This document shows, in pieces, positions 21,701 through 34,509 of a stretch of 64,000 nt of DNA. The notes beneath the pieces were generated by a model, which was given only the letters and a program-made list of their open reading frames with translations, ran no database searches and was not told the DNA's origin. The stretch's first letter is position 1. Each line of letters starts with the position of its first letter. Both the position numbers and the translations under genes were made by a program. The stretch covers positions 37,542,215 to 37,606,214 of the forward strand of contig NC_067122.1 in NCBI RefSeq assembly GCF_021347895.1. The letters are read 5' to 3'. Source of the DNA: Acanthochromis polyacanthus (taxonomy: Eukaryota; Chordata; Actinopteri; Pomacentridae).

Positions 21701-23290
21701 ATACATTTGTTAAAAAAGGGGAAAGAACTATCACTGTAATTGTTAGTCACACTAACAGAAAACAATCTTCTAAGTTTCTGAGGAAGGAATGATGGTGATT
21801 ATATTATTCTGATTATTGTTAGCGTTTTAGGGACAGCAAATCAAGCTGTTGGAAGCTGTTCTGGCTGAAAACAAAGGACAAAAAACATCAGAAATTAGCC
21901 AAAAATGCTCAAACCAAGTGTACAACTGAGGTGTAGTCAGTCAACATTTGTCTGAGTTTGTCTTTACCAGTGAGTCCTTTCAGACTGCACACAGTCATTT
22001 AAACTATTGTAGATATAAAAGTATTGATTGGTGCAGCTTTGAATTGAAGGCTTAAACAGCGAATTGATTTCAAACTACAATGCTTAACAATCATTAAAAA
22101 AAAAACCTGCTGTGATTAAATTCGATAGACATTTAAAGCACTTGACTTTAAAAAAAAGATTATATTATTAGAGATAGGAGTCATATTGTGTTTATTTGTT
22201 CATACAATATAACAAATGTTCGTACTTTGGAGATAAAAAATGCACAAACAGTCTTTTCTGGCAGTTATAAAAAAAAAAGAATGTTGTATTGCCTCAGTGA
22301 GAACATACTTTTTCCCACTACACCTTTTACTGAGTCATGAAGAAGCAACATTTTACCTCTTTATCCCAGTCAGTTCTCAAAGTCTCTACTCACATGTGAC
22401 TAGGTTTGGATAGTACTTCTTTTTTTTTTTTGCATGTTGAACTACTACTACAAATTTTGTAATTTAAATTAGTGAATAAATCGTGTGGGGAGCATCACGA
22501 AATCAAGTCGATGAATCAATTCAAACTGACTGTTGCCTAGAATTTGTGTAAACATGAGGCTCAATGCACTTCTCATGGTTATTAATACTGGGCTGACGGT
22601 ACCAGAGGAGGCAGCTGCCTTCCAGTCAGCACACAGGGAACAACAGTCTCCTGTGGCCTCCCTGTTTTGGTGGGAAAAGGGACACTAAATAATAAATTAG
22701 TATAAATATTTACAAATTATTCACACTGGGAAGGCAGAACAGGAATATTACATTTTAGAAATGCACCAAACTGCAAAAACAAGTGTCTACCACAGTGCCT
22801 GCTGTTTTCTTCTGCAGACAGTGCAGGAAATACAAGATTGCAGGACAGAAAGGCGCATGCACAACTGCACGCACACATACATGCACTGCACGGGGTGTGT
22901 GTTAATGAATGCAGCACCACCTGTTCAGTGAATGATCTAATTGCTCTCAGCAGATCCCATTTCCTCACTATTACGCTGTTTAACAGCACCATTTAGCAGG
23001 TAAGAAAGGTTGCTGCAGAGAGTCATCCTTTCCCTCACACCTCCACTGATTTAACATTTAACAGCGTCCCCCGTCACGTCAGAGAGCACCGGGGCGCTTC
23101 TTCACATGGGTGGGTGGTTGGGAGGGGGATAAGAAATGTTGTAAAAGAAAGTAAAAGGGCCAAAAGAAAGGAAGAAGGATTGAAAGAAGGAAATAAAAAG
23201 GATGAAGAAATGAGGTTAGGTTGGAGAGGGGAAAAGTCATTTGTTGAGCAGTGGCTCCATCGAATCGATTAAGTACCATTCTTCTGGTCA

Positions 23291-23348
<58 letters not shown>

Positions 23349-24759
23349 GTGCAGGGCTGTCCACCAGGCCCACTGGCCAACATGCACAGACAAAGCAGAT
23401 GGACACATGCCCTAGTGTCCTTCTGATGTATAAATGTGCAAATCTGAACCGACAATCACAAAAACACAATAAATGCATGTCACCGTAACCTGCTGCAGTT
23501 TAATTATGGAACATGTAAGCCTTAAACTTTGGTGAATTTTAACAATTTTCTTATAGTCCGCAAATTCCCAATCCAACAATGCGTGCTCCAGCAAACAAGT
23601 ATTGTGTGTACATCCAAAGCCTGCTTCAGCGTATTCCTCTGTGCCATAGACTTCCATTGTAGTCCAAAAACTATTAGAATCGCATCAGAGGACCAGACGT
23701 TCAGCAGCGCTGCTACACTTTCACTTTCCAAAAGCCATTTTCTAGTGACTGTTATTACTTTGTGAGGCTGTTTCTGAACAAAATGAACAAACATGTCACC
23801 CAGTGCAACAGCAGGGCTCACTGATGTGTTCATAACAGTTTCTGGACATCAGTGGAGCTCTATGGCACTGGGGATTTGGATACACAAAGAAAACTTGTTG
23901 GTTGGATCGATACATTGTTGGTTTCACTCCTGTCATGGATGTTACTGGCAAAAGGAAAGAGTTACCCTTTAAATGTAAGTATGTCACCGTCCCACATATA
24001 TATGTTACTGCTATTCAGTGCAGAAGTCTATAAAGTCTTTATGTTGTTGTATAAGATATACAGCTTGTGCATAAAAAGTATGTTTGTCATCAAAATGATA
24101 AGCACATTTTTTGTTGAACATGTTTGGTTCTGGTCTTTCAATATTTACTTTTTATGACCGACTCAACAGTGCAAGTTACACTGAAGTTCACACTAAAGCT
24201 CACACAACACTGATTGAGCCGAACAGCATATTTCTTAGCGTTTTAAATCTCATCTGGTATCTGTAGTGACACTCCTGTAGAGCTGCACCAGAGACTCAAC
24301 AGGGTACAACATGGAAGAGTAAGTTTGTGGCGATGAAAACTAAAAAGCCTCCAACGGAAGTTCCTGATACTCCAGACAAAAAAAGACACTTGGTGCTCGG
24401 AGGAAGAATCACAGTCTACAAAAGAAAGCTATCGACACTGAGAAAGTTGTGTGTCAGCATTTTTATTCAACCTTCGTTTTAAAGTAATTGTATGCAGGAA
24501 GATAATAGACAGGGGCTGATGTTTTAGAGCAAACTGTTCCTAAGTACCCATTAGTAAAATGGAACAAGCTTGGTGAGCCATTAGCTTCTTTTGCTCCTTT
24601 TCAGTACATTTTTTTGAGGAAAATGAGGAGCAATTTGCAAAACGTTAGGGGGAAGTAAATAGAAGACAATATCAACTAACCCTACAAGTGCAGATGCAGC
24701 TCAAAAATGTAATATATTCTGAAATTCATTGCACGTAAAGTGAAATATGCCTTAGTTTT
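21701..24759. other. Non-genic sequence with purine-rich and CA tracts
   Basis: No gene was recognised. Purine-rich sequence spans about 23100-23240, just before the (CA)n tract at 23292. The region 23500-24160 contains phrases such as TGCCATAGACTTCCATTGTA and GTGGAGCTCTATGGCAC that look like dispersed repeat pieces, with no clear borders. Confidence 0.4.
23292..23346. repeat. (CA)n microsatellite
   Basis: An uninterrupted AC run of about 27 units. The ORFs of alternating Thr-His or Cys-Val across it are artefacts of the repeat. Confidence 0.98.
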
Positions 24760-25925
24760 TTGGAGGCGGGAAAGTGTGATAGGAAAAGCTGCCCAAGAAA
24801 TAGGAAAGACCACAGCCTTAAAAAAAAGTCAATTCAAGAATGTGGGAGAGCTTCACAGGGACCGAGACTGGTGTCAATGCGTCAAGAGCCACAAAACATA
24901 GATCCAGCCATTCTCTATACACCGCTTTATCCTCACTAGGGTCATGGGGGGTGCTGGAGTCTATGTCAGCTGACTCGGGTGAAGGCAGGGGACACCCTGG
25001 ACAGGTCACAGGGATGTCACAGGGCTACATATACAGACAAACAGTCACATTCACACTCACACCTACGGACAATTTAGAGTAACCAATATTTTTGGACTGT
25101 GGGAGGAAGCCGGAGTGCCCGGAGAAAACCCACGCATGCACAGGGAGAACATGCAAACTCCATGCAGAAAGATCCCAGGCCGGGATTTGAACCGGGATCT
25201 TCTTGCTGCAAGGCAAAAGTGCTAACCACTACCCCACTGTGTAGCCCGCAAAGCATGGATGTCTTCAGGAAAAGAGCTACAACTGTCACATTCCTAATAT
25301 CAAGACTCTCCTAAAGACAAGAAGAGCTTAACTGGGCTAGAGAGAAAATGAACTGGACTTTTTGTCAGTGGGTCAAAGTCCTCTTTTAGAATGGCAGTAA
25401 ATTTCACATTATTTTTGGAAATGAAGGTCGTAAAGTCTCAAGGGAGAGTGTGGAGGTACAGAATCGAAGATGTTTAAAAAAAAAAACGGTGTAAAGTTTC
25501 CCCAGTCTGTGGCGATTTAATATGACATGTCACCAGATGCCGTTGGTCCACTGTGTTTCATCAAGTCCAAAGTTAAGGCAAACAGGAGATTTTAGAGCAC
25601 CTCATGCTTCCTTCTGCTGGCAAGCTTTATGGAGATGTTGATTTACTTTTCCAGCAGGACTTAGCACCTGTCCATAGAGCCATAACTGCTACCAAATGGT
25701 TCTTTGACCATAATGTTACTGTGTATGATTGGCCAGCCAACTCAAGTGATCTGAACCCCATACGGGGCATGTACCAGATAAAGATGAGAAACACCCAATC
25801 CTAAAACACAGACAAGCTGATGGCTACTATCGAAGCAATCTGGGCTGAAGTGCATAAATATACATACTTTGCAGAAGTTGCAGACATTTCTTTGCTGTAT
25901 ATTCTTTTTTGATAGATCTTTGGAT
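24760..25925 (+). pseudogene. Tc1-like transposase pseudogene, interrupted by a SINE
   Basis: Fragments of a Tc1 transposase run left to right: HTH-side remnants before 24890, then after the SINE KRATTVTFLISRLS and WARENELDF. Next come VKFPQSV, AVGPLCFIKSKVKA, ILEHLMLPSAGKLYGDVD, LFQQDLAPVHRAITATKWFF and DWPANSSDLNPI followed by RGMYQIKMRNTQS. The second catalytic Asp (QQD) is still readable. The E after NPI is R in this copy. Stops and frameshifts elsewhere make it non-functional. Confidence 0.8.
24904..25247 (-). mobile_element. tRNA-headed SINE inserted in the Tc1 pseudogene
   Basis: It belongs to the same family as 17800-18149. Flanking 13-bp strings ACAAAACATAGAT (24891-24903) and GCAAAGCATGGAT (25248-25260) are a target duplication with three differences, so this insertion is older than the copy at 34 kb. 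Confidence 0.9.
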
Positions 25926-28194
25926 CATGAGCTTTAAGCCATAATCACCAAAAATATAACAAAAACGGCTTGAAATATTTCACTTAGCATGTAATGAATA
26001 TAGAGTTTATGAACATTATTCTTCTTTTTAGAATGAAATTATAATAAATAAATTAAATGCAAGATTTTTTTTTCACTGCTCCTGTAAATTTGAATGAGCT
26101 TTCAGGATGTTACACTTCCTGCATCGAACCAAATAAATGACCATAAGGATGGAATGGGGATTAGCTGCCGTGCTGGAGACTGTTGAATCCATCCATTTGA
26201 ATCCAGTGCTATGGACAGGACGGTTGGGCTGTCCATTAGTCTCTGATTAGCAATGGAAAATCAAATTTGGGAAACAATTGCATAATTCTGAACTGCAGTA
26301 CTCTGGTTTGGCAGCAGCATCTTCTTCTGCAGCCACATCAGCAGTGACTTCCTCAAGCATGATTTAATGTGTCTGTACAAGTTAAAGTGACAGAAATGAG
26401 TTGTGATGGGGTTTGTTCTTTTTCATGGTACCCCATGACCCTCACCGAAAATAAACACCGGGTTCAGACAGGCTTGTTCATGTACGTAAATATCACTGGA
26501 CCTGTCTGAAACTGTAGGAATAACATGCTGCTATCGCCGCCCCTCGCTAACCTTCCCTGATAACTTTGACATTTAGAAATTTGACATATTTCATTTTTTC
26601 CGCAAACCGAAAGCACACGTAGGCCTTTGTGTTCTGAGTGTCTTGTCATCAAGGGTCAAAAACAGTTCATGGTCAGGTGTAATTTCATGAATTTGTGGCT
26701 GTTCTAAATAAAAGGGAAATCAAGCATATGTGGTGTCAACCTCAACATTGTGGATTTTTGCCAGAGTACATGTAATCATCACCTGTCTCCTAGAAATGCT
26801 TGTTAAAAAGAAAAAGTATTTTTAAATCATCTCCTTCCTGCTTGGAGGCATAAAATCAGAGCTTTTAAAAGATGCTGGAAAATTTCCTCCACTTTTGCTT
26901 TTACAATTCCTCCAGAGTGAAAACCATGTTGACATAATGGCAGCACATGAAAACATACAAATCAATGACATACAGCATCCTTCCATCTTTTGACATAAAA
27001 CGTCTCAGCAAAATGCCAGGGATGGTGAAAATGCCAAACAGTGTTCCGGTGAAACCAAAGAAACAGTCCACAGGCTTATCTCATGTACACATACTGTATA
27101 ATTATAGGATCACTTACACTCCCCTCTTCAAAGGCTCCAAACAAATTTCAGTGTAAGTGATTTTATGTAAACAGGGAGCGTCTCTCAACCAGTACTCATG
27201 TTCCGACAACATGCTTTATGAAGAGCTGGGGGTCATGTGTTCACAGAGAAGTATTTGGCTGAGTATATTTGTGGCTGCCTTATGTAAATATCTCATATCC
27301 ATATTGTAATTATGCCATCAATCTGAGTCAAGCTGGGATCACAGTGATACAATATGGGCTGTCAAGGCCGAATGCAGCATCTCTTCCTCCGTCTCTCTCT
27401 GTCCTCCTCTTCAATCTGTCTTTCCATCTTTCCCTCCCACTGCCTTCCTGTCTTTAACAAACTATACACTCTCACTCCTTCCCTGTTTTTACTCCACAGG
27501 TCACAGCAACAGCCAATATGCAAATTACAGCAACAAAGAATGGTAACTGGTCCACACTTACACACTTTTTCACTGTAGCTACTGTAGCTTCTACAATACA
27601 CTTTACAGTGTGTCACTTCTTCACACAGTCACACTCTAATTATAATCAGCAGCAACTAAATAAAGCCACTAAGCAGCTTTCTGCTGCAGGAACGGACAGG
27701 AAGTGGTGTAAGTGTTGATGGAAACAACCCCCTAAACTGCTCTTTCTTCCTTTCTCAGGATCAGTAGAATTAACAGCTCCAACCACAACATTATGTCAGA
27801 TATTATCATAAGAAGGACAAATAGTAGTTACAACACCAGTTATGTTAAACTGCAGGAAATGGAGGTCACTTTTGTCAGTCTTCATGATGAATTTTACGAG
27901 AAGAAAAGACTTCTACTGGACAAGGACACTGTTCTCTGCAGATTTAGTTAATCGCTGAAGCACTCTTCATAGCAGTTTTTCAGGGCCTACCCCAGATAAG
28001 TACTTTTACTCAGCACTGAAACCTGAAAGAGGTTCGACTGGGGCAGTTCTTGTGGCATCTCTGTGCTAGAAAGTTCATCCAAAACCCTAAAATGAGCTGC
28101 AAATTGTTGTGGTAGAAAACATCTCATTGACTCATAAGAAAGGAGTACCAATCTGAACTGTTATCAGCAGTATAAACTCAGTCACACAGTCAAC
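25926..28194. other. Non-genic sequence
   Basis: No gene or complete element is recognised. Pyrimidine-rich sequence lies at 27380-27480. Confidence 0.35.
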
Positions 28195-28530
28195 TTGCAT
28201 CTAAAGAATAAGGGTCACTCATCTGAGGATGTTCTCAAGATCTCTTTCCAGAACGTTTTCACCACTGATAACCTAAGTCTTCCCTCTCCAGTCAGTCTGA
28301 CAACCATTCACCCCTTGAGGCATGGCAGTTTTGGGTCATTAAAGAACCACTTGCCATGTTTTTTTTTAACAATAAAAATAGTTATTTGAGGCCCCCCATC
28401 AGTCTGTTAGAAGTAAAGTAGTGTTTTGGATGAGAAGTGAAACATGTTCATGGACCAAAAAGAGAAGGCTAGTTGCCTTCTATTCAAGTATACAGGATTC
28501 CCATGACCGGGATGACTGACAAGTGGCGCA
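28195..28530 (+). mobile_element. Possible Penelope-like (GIY-YIG) retroelement 3' relic
   Basis: LHLKNKGHSSED at the start resembles a motif of Penelope-like endonuclease ends. The segment closes with TTTTGGATGAGAAGTGAAAC and AGGCTAGTTGCCTTCTATTC, phrases that follow such ORFs in fish. Only fragments are readable. The family call is by pattern memory. Confidence 0.4.
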
Positions 28531-29336
28531 GATATACACGTCCTAATGATGTGTTGGTGTCAAAGAGCAATTCATTGATAAAACTGTGATCCTTGTCAAG
28601 TATTACCATGTAAAAAGGCACTCAAATACTGTATAACACAATATGTTACATACTATGCAGTATGAAATAGTAGCTAGTAGTAAGCTATGATGCATTTTTA
28701 TTTATTAGATTACACAGTTAAAATTAGTACACATTAATGACATTACACTTTTAAACTGTGATACTCACAGGGGCCATGATGACTACTTTTGATATTTTAA
28801 ACACATTTTGCTGTTTTTATTGTATGTTTTTCACGCTCAGTTTAGCATCCTTGCACTTTGTTTTCACAATAAAAGCCTGCCATGAAAGGTAGAGATTATT
28901 CTTTATGAGCCACTCATCTATGAAGATCTTCAGTCTCTCCTTTTCACTCCAGCTGCAGCTCAAGCACTCCAGCTCACCTATGACTCTGCTCAAACATTAT
29001 AAACTACTCTGCAATACACCATATTAATTTCTAATACAATCTATCTTGAAAAGGAAAGCTAATTCTGAGAATAATAATACACAAAGTTCCACTCTCCAAG
29101 TTGACAGGACTGGTTCCTTAGGTTTGTCATCAGTACACTGCAGCTTTAAAGTGGAAATACTTGCGACATTAACTGCTCATTTTGCTCTTCACACGTCTTC
29201 TAACATGTTAAAAAAAACACTGTATGGGCATGTTAACAAGGCAAAAACTTTGATTTTCAATGCAAGTAGTCTTTAATGTAAAGTTTCTTTGACAGTAACT
29301 TCGTATCAATCAAAAAAATTCCACTTTTTAAGAAAA
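28531..29336. other. Non-genic sequence
   Basis: No feature was recognised; the sequence is AT-rich. Confidence 0.35.
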
Positions 29337-29346
29337 CAAACTAAAG

Positions 29347-29492
29347 ATTTTTTGACCTTTACTATATAGGACAATGGAAAGAGACAGGAAGATGGGGAGG
29401 ACCTGCAGCAAAGGGTTATGGGCTGGATTCAAACCCTTGACCGCTGACAGTAGCCCTTGTTTTGTGGGTCACTTGCTCAACCAGTTGAGCCC
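29347..29492 (-). mobile_element. Second tRNA-headed SINE family, with target-site duplication
   Basis: In minus orientation it begins GGCTCAACTGGTTGAGC (A-box region) with GGTTTGAATCC (B-box) about 40 bases on, then CCCTTTGCTGCAGGTCCT and a pyrimidine-rich tail CTTCCTGTCTCTTTCC. The flanks share the 10-bp duplication CAAACTAAAG (29337-29346 and 29493-29502). This family differs from the SINE at 17.8 kb. Confidence 0.85.
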
Positions 29493-29502
29493 CAAACTAA
29501 AG

Positions 29503-30353
29503 CTTTTAACCAAATATTGACAAACCATACATATAAAAGAGTAAAATAAAAGTTCCTGTTGCCATTTTAGAATTAAAGACTCTCCAGCCCATAAAAAAAA
29601 CATGCAGCATTCCAGCGCTATTCTCCCTCTGTATTTCTATCTCGGTCTCTCTCTCCATGCCTGCCTCTTCCCCATCTCCCTCCTTCTCTCTCTGGATACT
29701 TGCTGTCAGGTTGGAAGCAGGGTGCTGTCTGCCTGTCCACCCACACAAAGCACCAGCCACGCTGATTCGACCCACCACTGACAAACATACACATACGCAC
29801 ACATCACACAGACACTCACACACAGGAATAAGCATGCAGACACGATTCAGCAAGGAGACAGTCCTCTCAGAAAGTTTGTGTAAATATACACAAGATGCAT
29901 GCAGCAGAGTTTTTGTGTAGGCAGACGTGCAAAGAACACAAAAAAAAATAAAGCAGAGATTAAAGAGGTTTCTGTCATAAAAGCACAAGGTCTCTTATAG
30001 TGTTTGGGTGATTATTTTGCGACTTTACATTTAAGTTTAAGGAATTCTGAAGTTGTTGAAAAGATGGCAGCACTCTGAATCAGAAGCAGCTGGATGTGGC
30101 TTTTATCTTAGATAGCTAACGCTGGTATGTCTGTCACACTGATATTATTGTGAAATCTATGTCTGACAGAACAAACACAAACCTTTCAGAAAGTTGCTTG
30201 CTTTTAAAATTTTTCTCTTTGGCAAGCAATATTCAGTCACTTTAACTGACAACATGTTAAAAACCAGCTTGAATTACAACAAGGACGCCACAACTGGAAT
30301 GAGAGAGCGTTCAGCGATTGATGGAGATTTTATTGTTGTCGCTCACCTGGCAC
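29503..30353. other. Non-genic sequence
   Basis: A pyrimidine-rich tract spans 29620-29700 and CA-rich sequence 29770-29830. The 160-codon minus ORF across it is explained by low-complexity sequence. Confidence 0.4.
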
Positions 30354-30360
30354 TCTAAAT

Positions 30361-30706
30361 CCATCTGTCCATCCATTCATTATCTTTACACCACTTATTC
30401 CTCATTAGGGTCATGGGGGGCTGGAGTCTATCCAAGCTGACATAGGGTGAAGGCAGGGGACACCCTGGACAGGTCACCAGTCTATTACAGGGCTACATAT
30501 AGAGACAAAGAATCACACTCACATTCACACCTACGGACAATTTAGAGTTATCAGTTAACGTCAGCATGTTTTTGGACTGTGGGAAGAAGCCAGAGAACCC
30601 AGAGAAAACCCACGCATGTACATGGAGAACATGCAAACTCCATGCAGAACCAGGAATCTTCTAGCTGCAAGGCGAAAATGCTATCCACCAAACCACTGTG
30701 CAGCCT
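30361..30706 (-). mobile_element. tRNA-headed SINE, first of an adjacent pair
   Basis: It belongs to the same family as 17800-18149, with part of the head deleted (CAGAACCAGGAATCTTCTAG near 30645). Its left flank TCTAAATC (30354-30361) recurs between the two SINEs (30710) and after the second (about 31087). Confidence 0.88.
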
Positions 30707-30719
30707 CGATCTAAATCTA

Positions 30720-31084
30720 TCCATCCATTCTCTATACACCACTTTATCCTCATTAGGGTCATGGGGGGTGCTGGAGTCTATCCCAGCTGACTCGGGCCAA
30801 GGCAGGGGACACCCTGGACAGGTCGCCAGTCTGTCACAGGGCTACATATACAGACAAGCAGCTACTCTCACTTTAACACCTATGGGCAATTTAGAGTAAC
30901 CAATTAACCTCAGCATATTTTTGGACTGTGGAAGGAAGCCGGAGTGCCTGGAGAAAACCCACACATGCACAGGGACAACATGCAAACTCCATGCAGAAAG
31001 ATCCCAGGCCCACCCCGGGATTTGAACCCAGGATCTTCTTGCTGCAAGGCGAAAGTGCTAACCACTACTCCACGGTGCAGCCCC
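30720..31084 (-). mobile_element. tRNA-headed SINE, second of an adjacent pair, near full length
   Basis: It retains a complete head: minus-strand GCTGCACCGTGGAGTAGTGG, TTAGCAC, and B-box GGTTCAAATCC. It is bounded by ATCTAAATCTA on both sides (from about 30709 and 31086). It went into the same target word as its neighbour, most likely the neighbour's own duplication. Confidence 0.9.
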
Positions 31085-31089
31085 AATCT

Positions 31090-32145
31090 AAATCTAGTTT
31101 CACTTAAAAAAAATAACCAACACTAATTATCTTTCCTCAGAAACTTTATATGATTCAATAGATTCATTTTGCAACAGTATTTTGTCACAGTTTTGGAAAG
31201 CACTGACATGAATGGTAGTCTGATGACTGGTTCAGCTTGTATGAGCAGAATTCTCCACTGTAAAATCAGACAGATATACTTCAGGTCAGGTCCTTCAGCT
31301 GATGTACTCATTAAACATCACAATGGAAAAAATGTGATCTCGATAACTTTTCAGTGGCATGACACTTGACATGCTGTTTTTGATGTTAAAGTCAAGGTAT
31401 CAGAAAAGCACACTGAAAAGCAACAGGAATCGATTCAAAGTTCAAATAACTAAATACACTGACTAAACGACAAATTTAAATTAAATCAGAAGTAGTCTGA
31501 GAAATTCACACATGGAAAGAAAAGCTCTTCCAGAGAGTACCAGCGGCCTCTGTGAAGGCCTCACCACCTATTTTTTTTTTTTTTAAACATTCAAAAACAC
31601 CTGGTTAATCAACCTCAGCGCTCTAAATGGGCTGTGATTTCTGCTAGGTAGCACCAACCCATTTGAAATGTTATAAAATAAATAATAAAATCAATCCTGA
31701 AACAGACAGGATGTCAGTAAAGGGAGGTCAGTACTTCAGTTGTGTGGTTACCTTTCCTTTTTCACCTTAACACAGTAAACGAGGTTCTGCATTGTAAACC
31801 AGGTGCTTGACACAAGCATGTAACAAAAACCGTTTAACTGTGTCGTGATAAACGCATGGACAACTTTTTCAAAGTGTTTAAGAGTGAGATAGGGCTTTAC
31901 TTATGCTTAAAGTCTCACCTGGAAAAAAGCTGTTTTTGACCACTGAGCTGATCCGTCAGTCAAATGAGAAGTCGTCAAAGATCATACAAATGTTTTTTTA
32001 GCAATAGAGTGATTATTTGAACTTAATTCATTGGCTTAATAAGTGCTTTAGATTCACTCTAACTGAATCTGCTGATGTTCATGCACAACTGTCGCTAGAG
32101 AATATTCAGAAAGAAAAAAAAGCATCAACTGAGCAGCAGTTTTAA
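31090..32145. other. Non-genic sequence
   Basis: No gene was recognised. A T-run of about 15 lies at 31570. Confidence 0.35.
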
Positions 32146-32149
32146 CTGA

Positions 32150-32430
32150 TTGATTTATTGGATGCTTGAGGTTTTAATAATCAGGGAAAAATCAAGCAAA
32201 AAAACTGAGAGCAAGGCTCTCATTTACAATGGTGTCCTGAAAATACATAATTGAAATAAGTATACAGTTACAAAAAAATGTGGAATCAACATCCAATCAT
32301 TCACCAGAAGCTTAAACTGTAAGGGTAAAATAAAAAATGAGTTAAGGAAGTCCTTAAAGTTTGTTCCATCTATTAGGAGCAAAGCAGGTGAAAGCAGTTT
32401 TTCTTCAATGTTGGATTCATAAATGTTTAT
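32150..32430 (-). mobile_element. LINE 3'-end fragment related to the LINE at 8.9 kb
   Basis: GAGAGCAAGGCTCTCATTTA and GGTGTCCTG follow the layout of the LINE 3' UTR at 8970-9000 (GAGATCGAGACCTC...GGTGACCTGG). The far end, CAAAGCAGGTGAAAGCAGTT, resembles the end of its coding tail. It is diverged and 5'-truncated. Confidence 0.45.
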
Positions 32431-32679
32431 TCAACCTTTGTCAAATTTGTGCTCGGGTACAGAAACACATTTCTAAGTGACGATAGTTAATATGATAGTT
32501 TAGTTAGGACTGCTTTGGAAATAATAATAATTAAAAAACAATTAAAAGAGAGTTGTTTACTTCAAGTAGGATATGAGCTGGAATTCTGCATCCACAGGCA
32601 AAATGACTCCATTAACCACTCTTTAAAACTGTAGAGAGTAGGAAAAATCTCTGAAAAATGCGACACTTTGAGGCCATTG

Positions 32680-33278
32680 AGCTCCAACTGCAAAAGACCA
32701 CATGATGCTCTAATCCTTGCAGCCAAGAGGAGAAACCTGAGCCTGCAGTGGACACAGACTCACCAACACTGGACAGCTGAAGACTTCAAAAACATGCTCT
32801 GATGAATCTCCGTCTCTGCTGAGGCTGCAGATGGTAGAATGTTATGTCAACAGAATGAATCCATGAATCCAACATGCCTTGTATCGCCAATCCAGGATGG
32901 AGGAGGTGGTATAATGGTTTTCTTGGCACATTTTAGAGTCCTTAATACCAAACAATCATGGTTTGAACATTACAGTTTGAGTACTCATCCCTACCATGTG
33001 CATCACTTTTTGGCCAAAATGGACCATCTTCTATTGACTATGTCTAACATGATAATTACCACACAATGTCAGGAAGCAAAAGTCTTCCCACGAATGTGAC
33101 AATGAGTTTGGTCACAGCATGAATTTACAGCTGACAAAATCTGCAAAAACTGTATCATATTATCAAGCCAATGCAAACCAGAACCTCAAAAGAAAGTTTC
33201 CAACAACTCGAAGAATTAATGGCACCAAGAAGTGAGGCTATTTGGAAAGCAAATCAAGTGTGGTTGGTGAGTGTATGT
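32680..33278 (+). pseudogene. Tc1-like transposase pseudogene with right end
   Basis: Readable blocks are LAAKRRNLSLQWTQTHQHW, then GGAGGTGGTATAATGG and TTTTCTTGGCACATTTTAG, then a shortened C-terminal part ending near GAAGAATTAATGGCACC and a right-end string TTGGTGAGTGTA. The region of the first catalytic Asp has lost bases (a TGATGA stop at about 32801). The second D region is recognisable only at DNA level. It cannot make a transposase. Confidence 0.75.
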
Positions 33279-34144
33279 ATGTGTAAACATGCAATAATTA
33301 TGTTTACATGCAGTAATTAAGATCATACCTCGTAATTTAATCCAGTTGCACTTGAGCATGACAGAATGTTGAACCTGTTAATGTTCTATCAAGATGCTTG
33401 AGTGTCTGAAACCATCAATACATTTCTCTCTCTTTGTCTCGATCATTACACATGGAACACAAGTCGCTGATGTGATCCCGTACAGAACAAATGAGAACAA
33501 ACCCCCTTGACACAACAATCCTTCCTGTTCTTCCACTTAAACCAAGATGAAATAACAAAACAAATATGACTGAGAAACTCTGACTAATGTCTGGGGAAAT
33601 TATTCATTACTGACTTTGTTTTTGTGCGGCAAAAATTAGCATAAGCCAATAGGATGTGATCAGAGAAAGTGTGCTCAGTCTTAGACGTGAGAAGTTACCA
33701 TACTCATACATTCCTGCACACTGTGTTAATGTGACGAGAGCCAAGCCAAACACAGATATGCAAAAACATGAAAATAACAGTACGGGTCCATTTTCATTAC
33801 ACTGCATTGACCTTTAGTTCAGACAGATGATGTTCCTACATTTGTTTCACCATTGTCTGCCTCTCAAACGTTTGTACCCTGATGCAATTTGAGTCCAAAA
33901 GCACTTACAGTATCTGCACTCCTGGTTCTGCAGCAGCCTCTGTTCCAAGAAAATTGGTGACATAGTGTAATACAAAATTGATGAATACCTACACTCAAAA
34001 ACCAGCTGTACTGAAGTGACTTTTATTCTCCAGAGGCCTCGTGTATAAAAGACTGTGTAGCTTTCATGCAGAAACATAGCATGCTGACAAAATTTAAAAA
34101 GAAAATCTCCACATGTAAAAAACTGTGAACACCAGGTCCTGTTC
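33279..34144. other. Non-genic sequence
   Basis: No feature was recognised on either strand. Confidence 0.35.
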
Positions 34145-34159
34145 ACCTTCCCTTAATGT

Positions 34160-34494
34160 CCATCCATCCATCCATTCTCTATACACCACTTTATCCTCAC
34201 TAGGGTCGCGGGGGGTGCTGAAGCCTATCCCAGCTGACCCAGGTGAAGGCAGGGGACACCCTGGACAGGTCACCAGTCTGTCACAGGGCTACCTATACAG
34301 ACAAACAATCACATTCACACCTACGGGCAATTTAGAGTAACCAATTAACCTCAGCATAGTTTTGGACTGTGGGAGGAAGCCGGAGTACCCGGAGAAAATC
34401 CACGCATGCACAGGGAGAACATGCAAACTCCATGCAGAAAGATCCCAGGCCCAGACCGGGATTTGAAAGTGCTAACCACTACCCCACTGTGCAG
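34160..34494 (-). mobile_element. tRNA-headed SINE with perfect 15-bp target duplication
   Basis: It belongs to the same family as 17800-18149. ACCTTCCCTTAATGT is present intact on both sides (34145-34159 and 34495-34509), so this is one of the younger insertions. About 24 bases between the A- and B-box regions are missing (CCGGGATTTGAAAGTGCTAA). Confidence 0.93.
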
Positions 34495-34509
34495 ACCTTC
34501 CCTTAATGT

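Noticed and set aside
23241..23478. ORFs of repeated Thr-His or Cys-Val
   Set aside because: They are translations of the (CA)n microsatellite.
29506..29988. 160-codon minus-strand ORF
   Set aside because: It crosses CA-rich and pyrimidine-rich tracts, giving Cys/Val and Glu/Arg runs; no domain pattern.
30984..31084. A tRNA gene in the SINE head
   Set aside because: A- and B-box-like words are present, but the cloverleaf is not complete and the sequence is part of a dispersed SINE.
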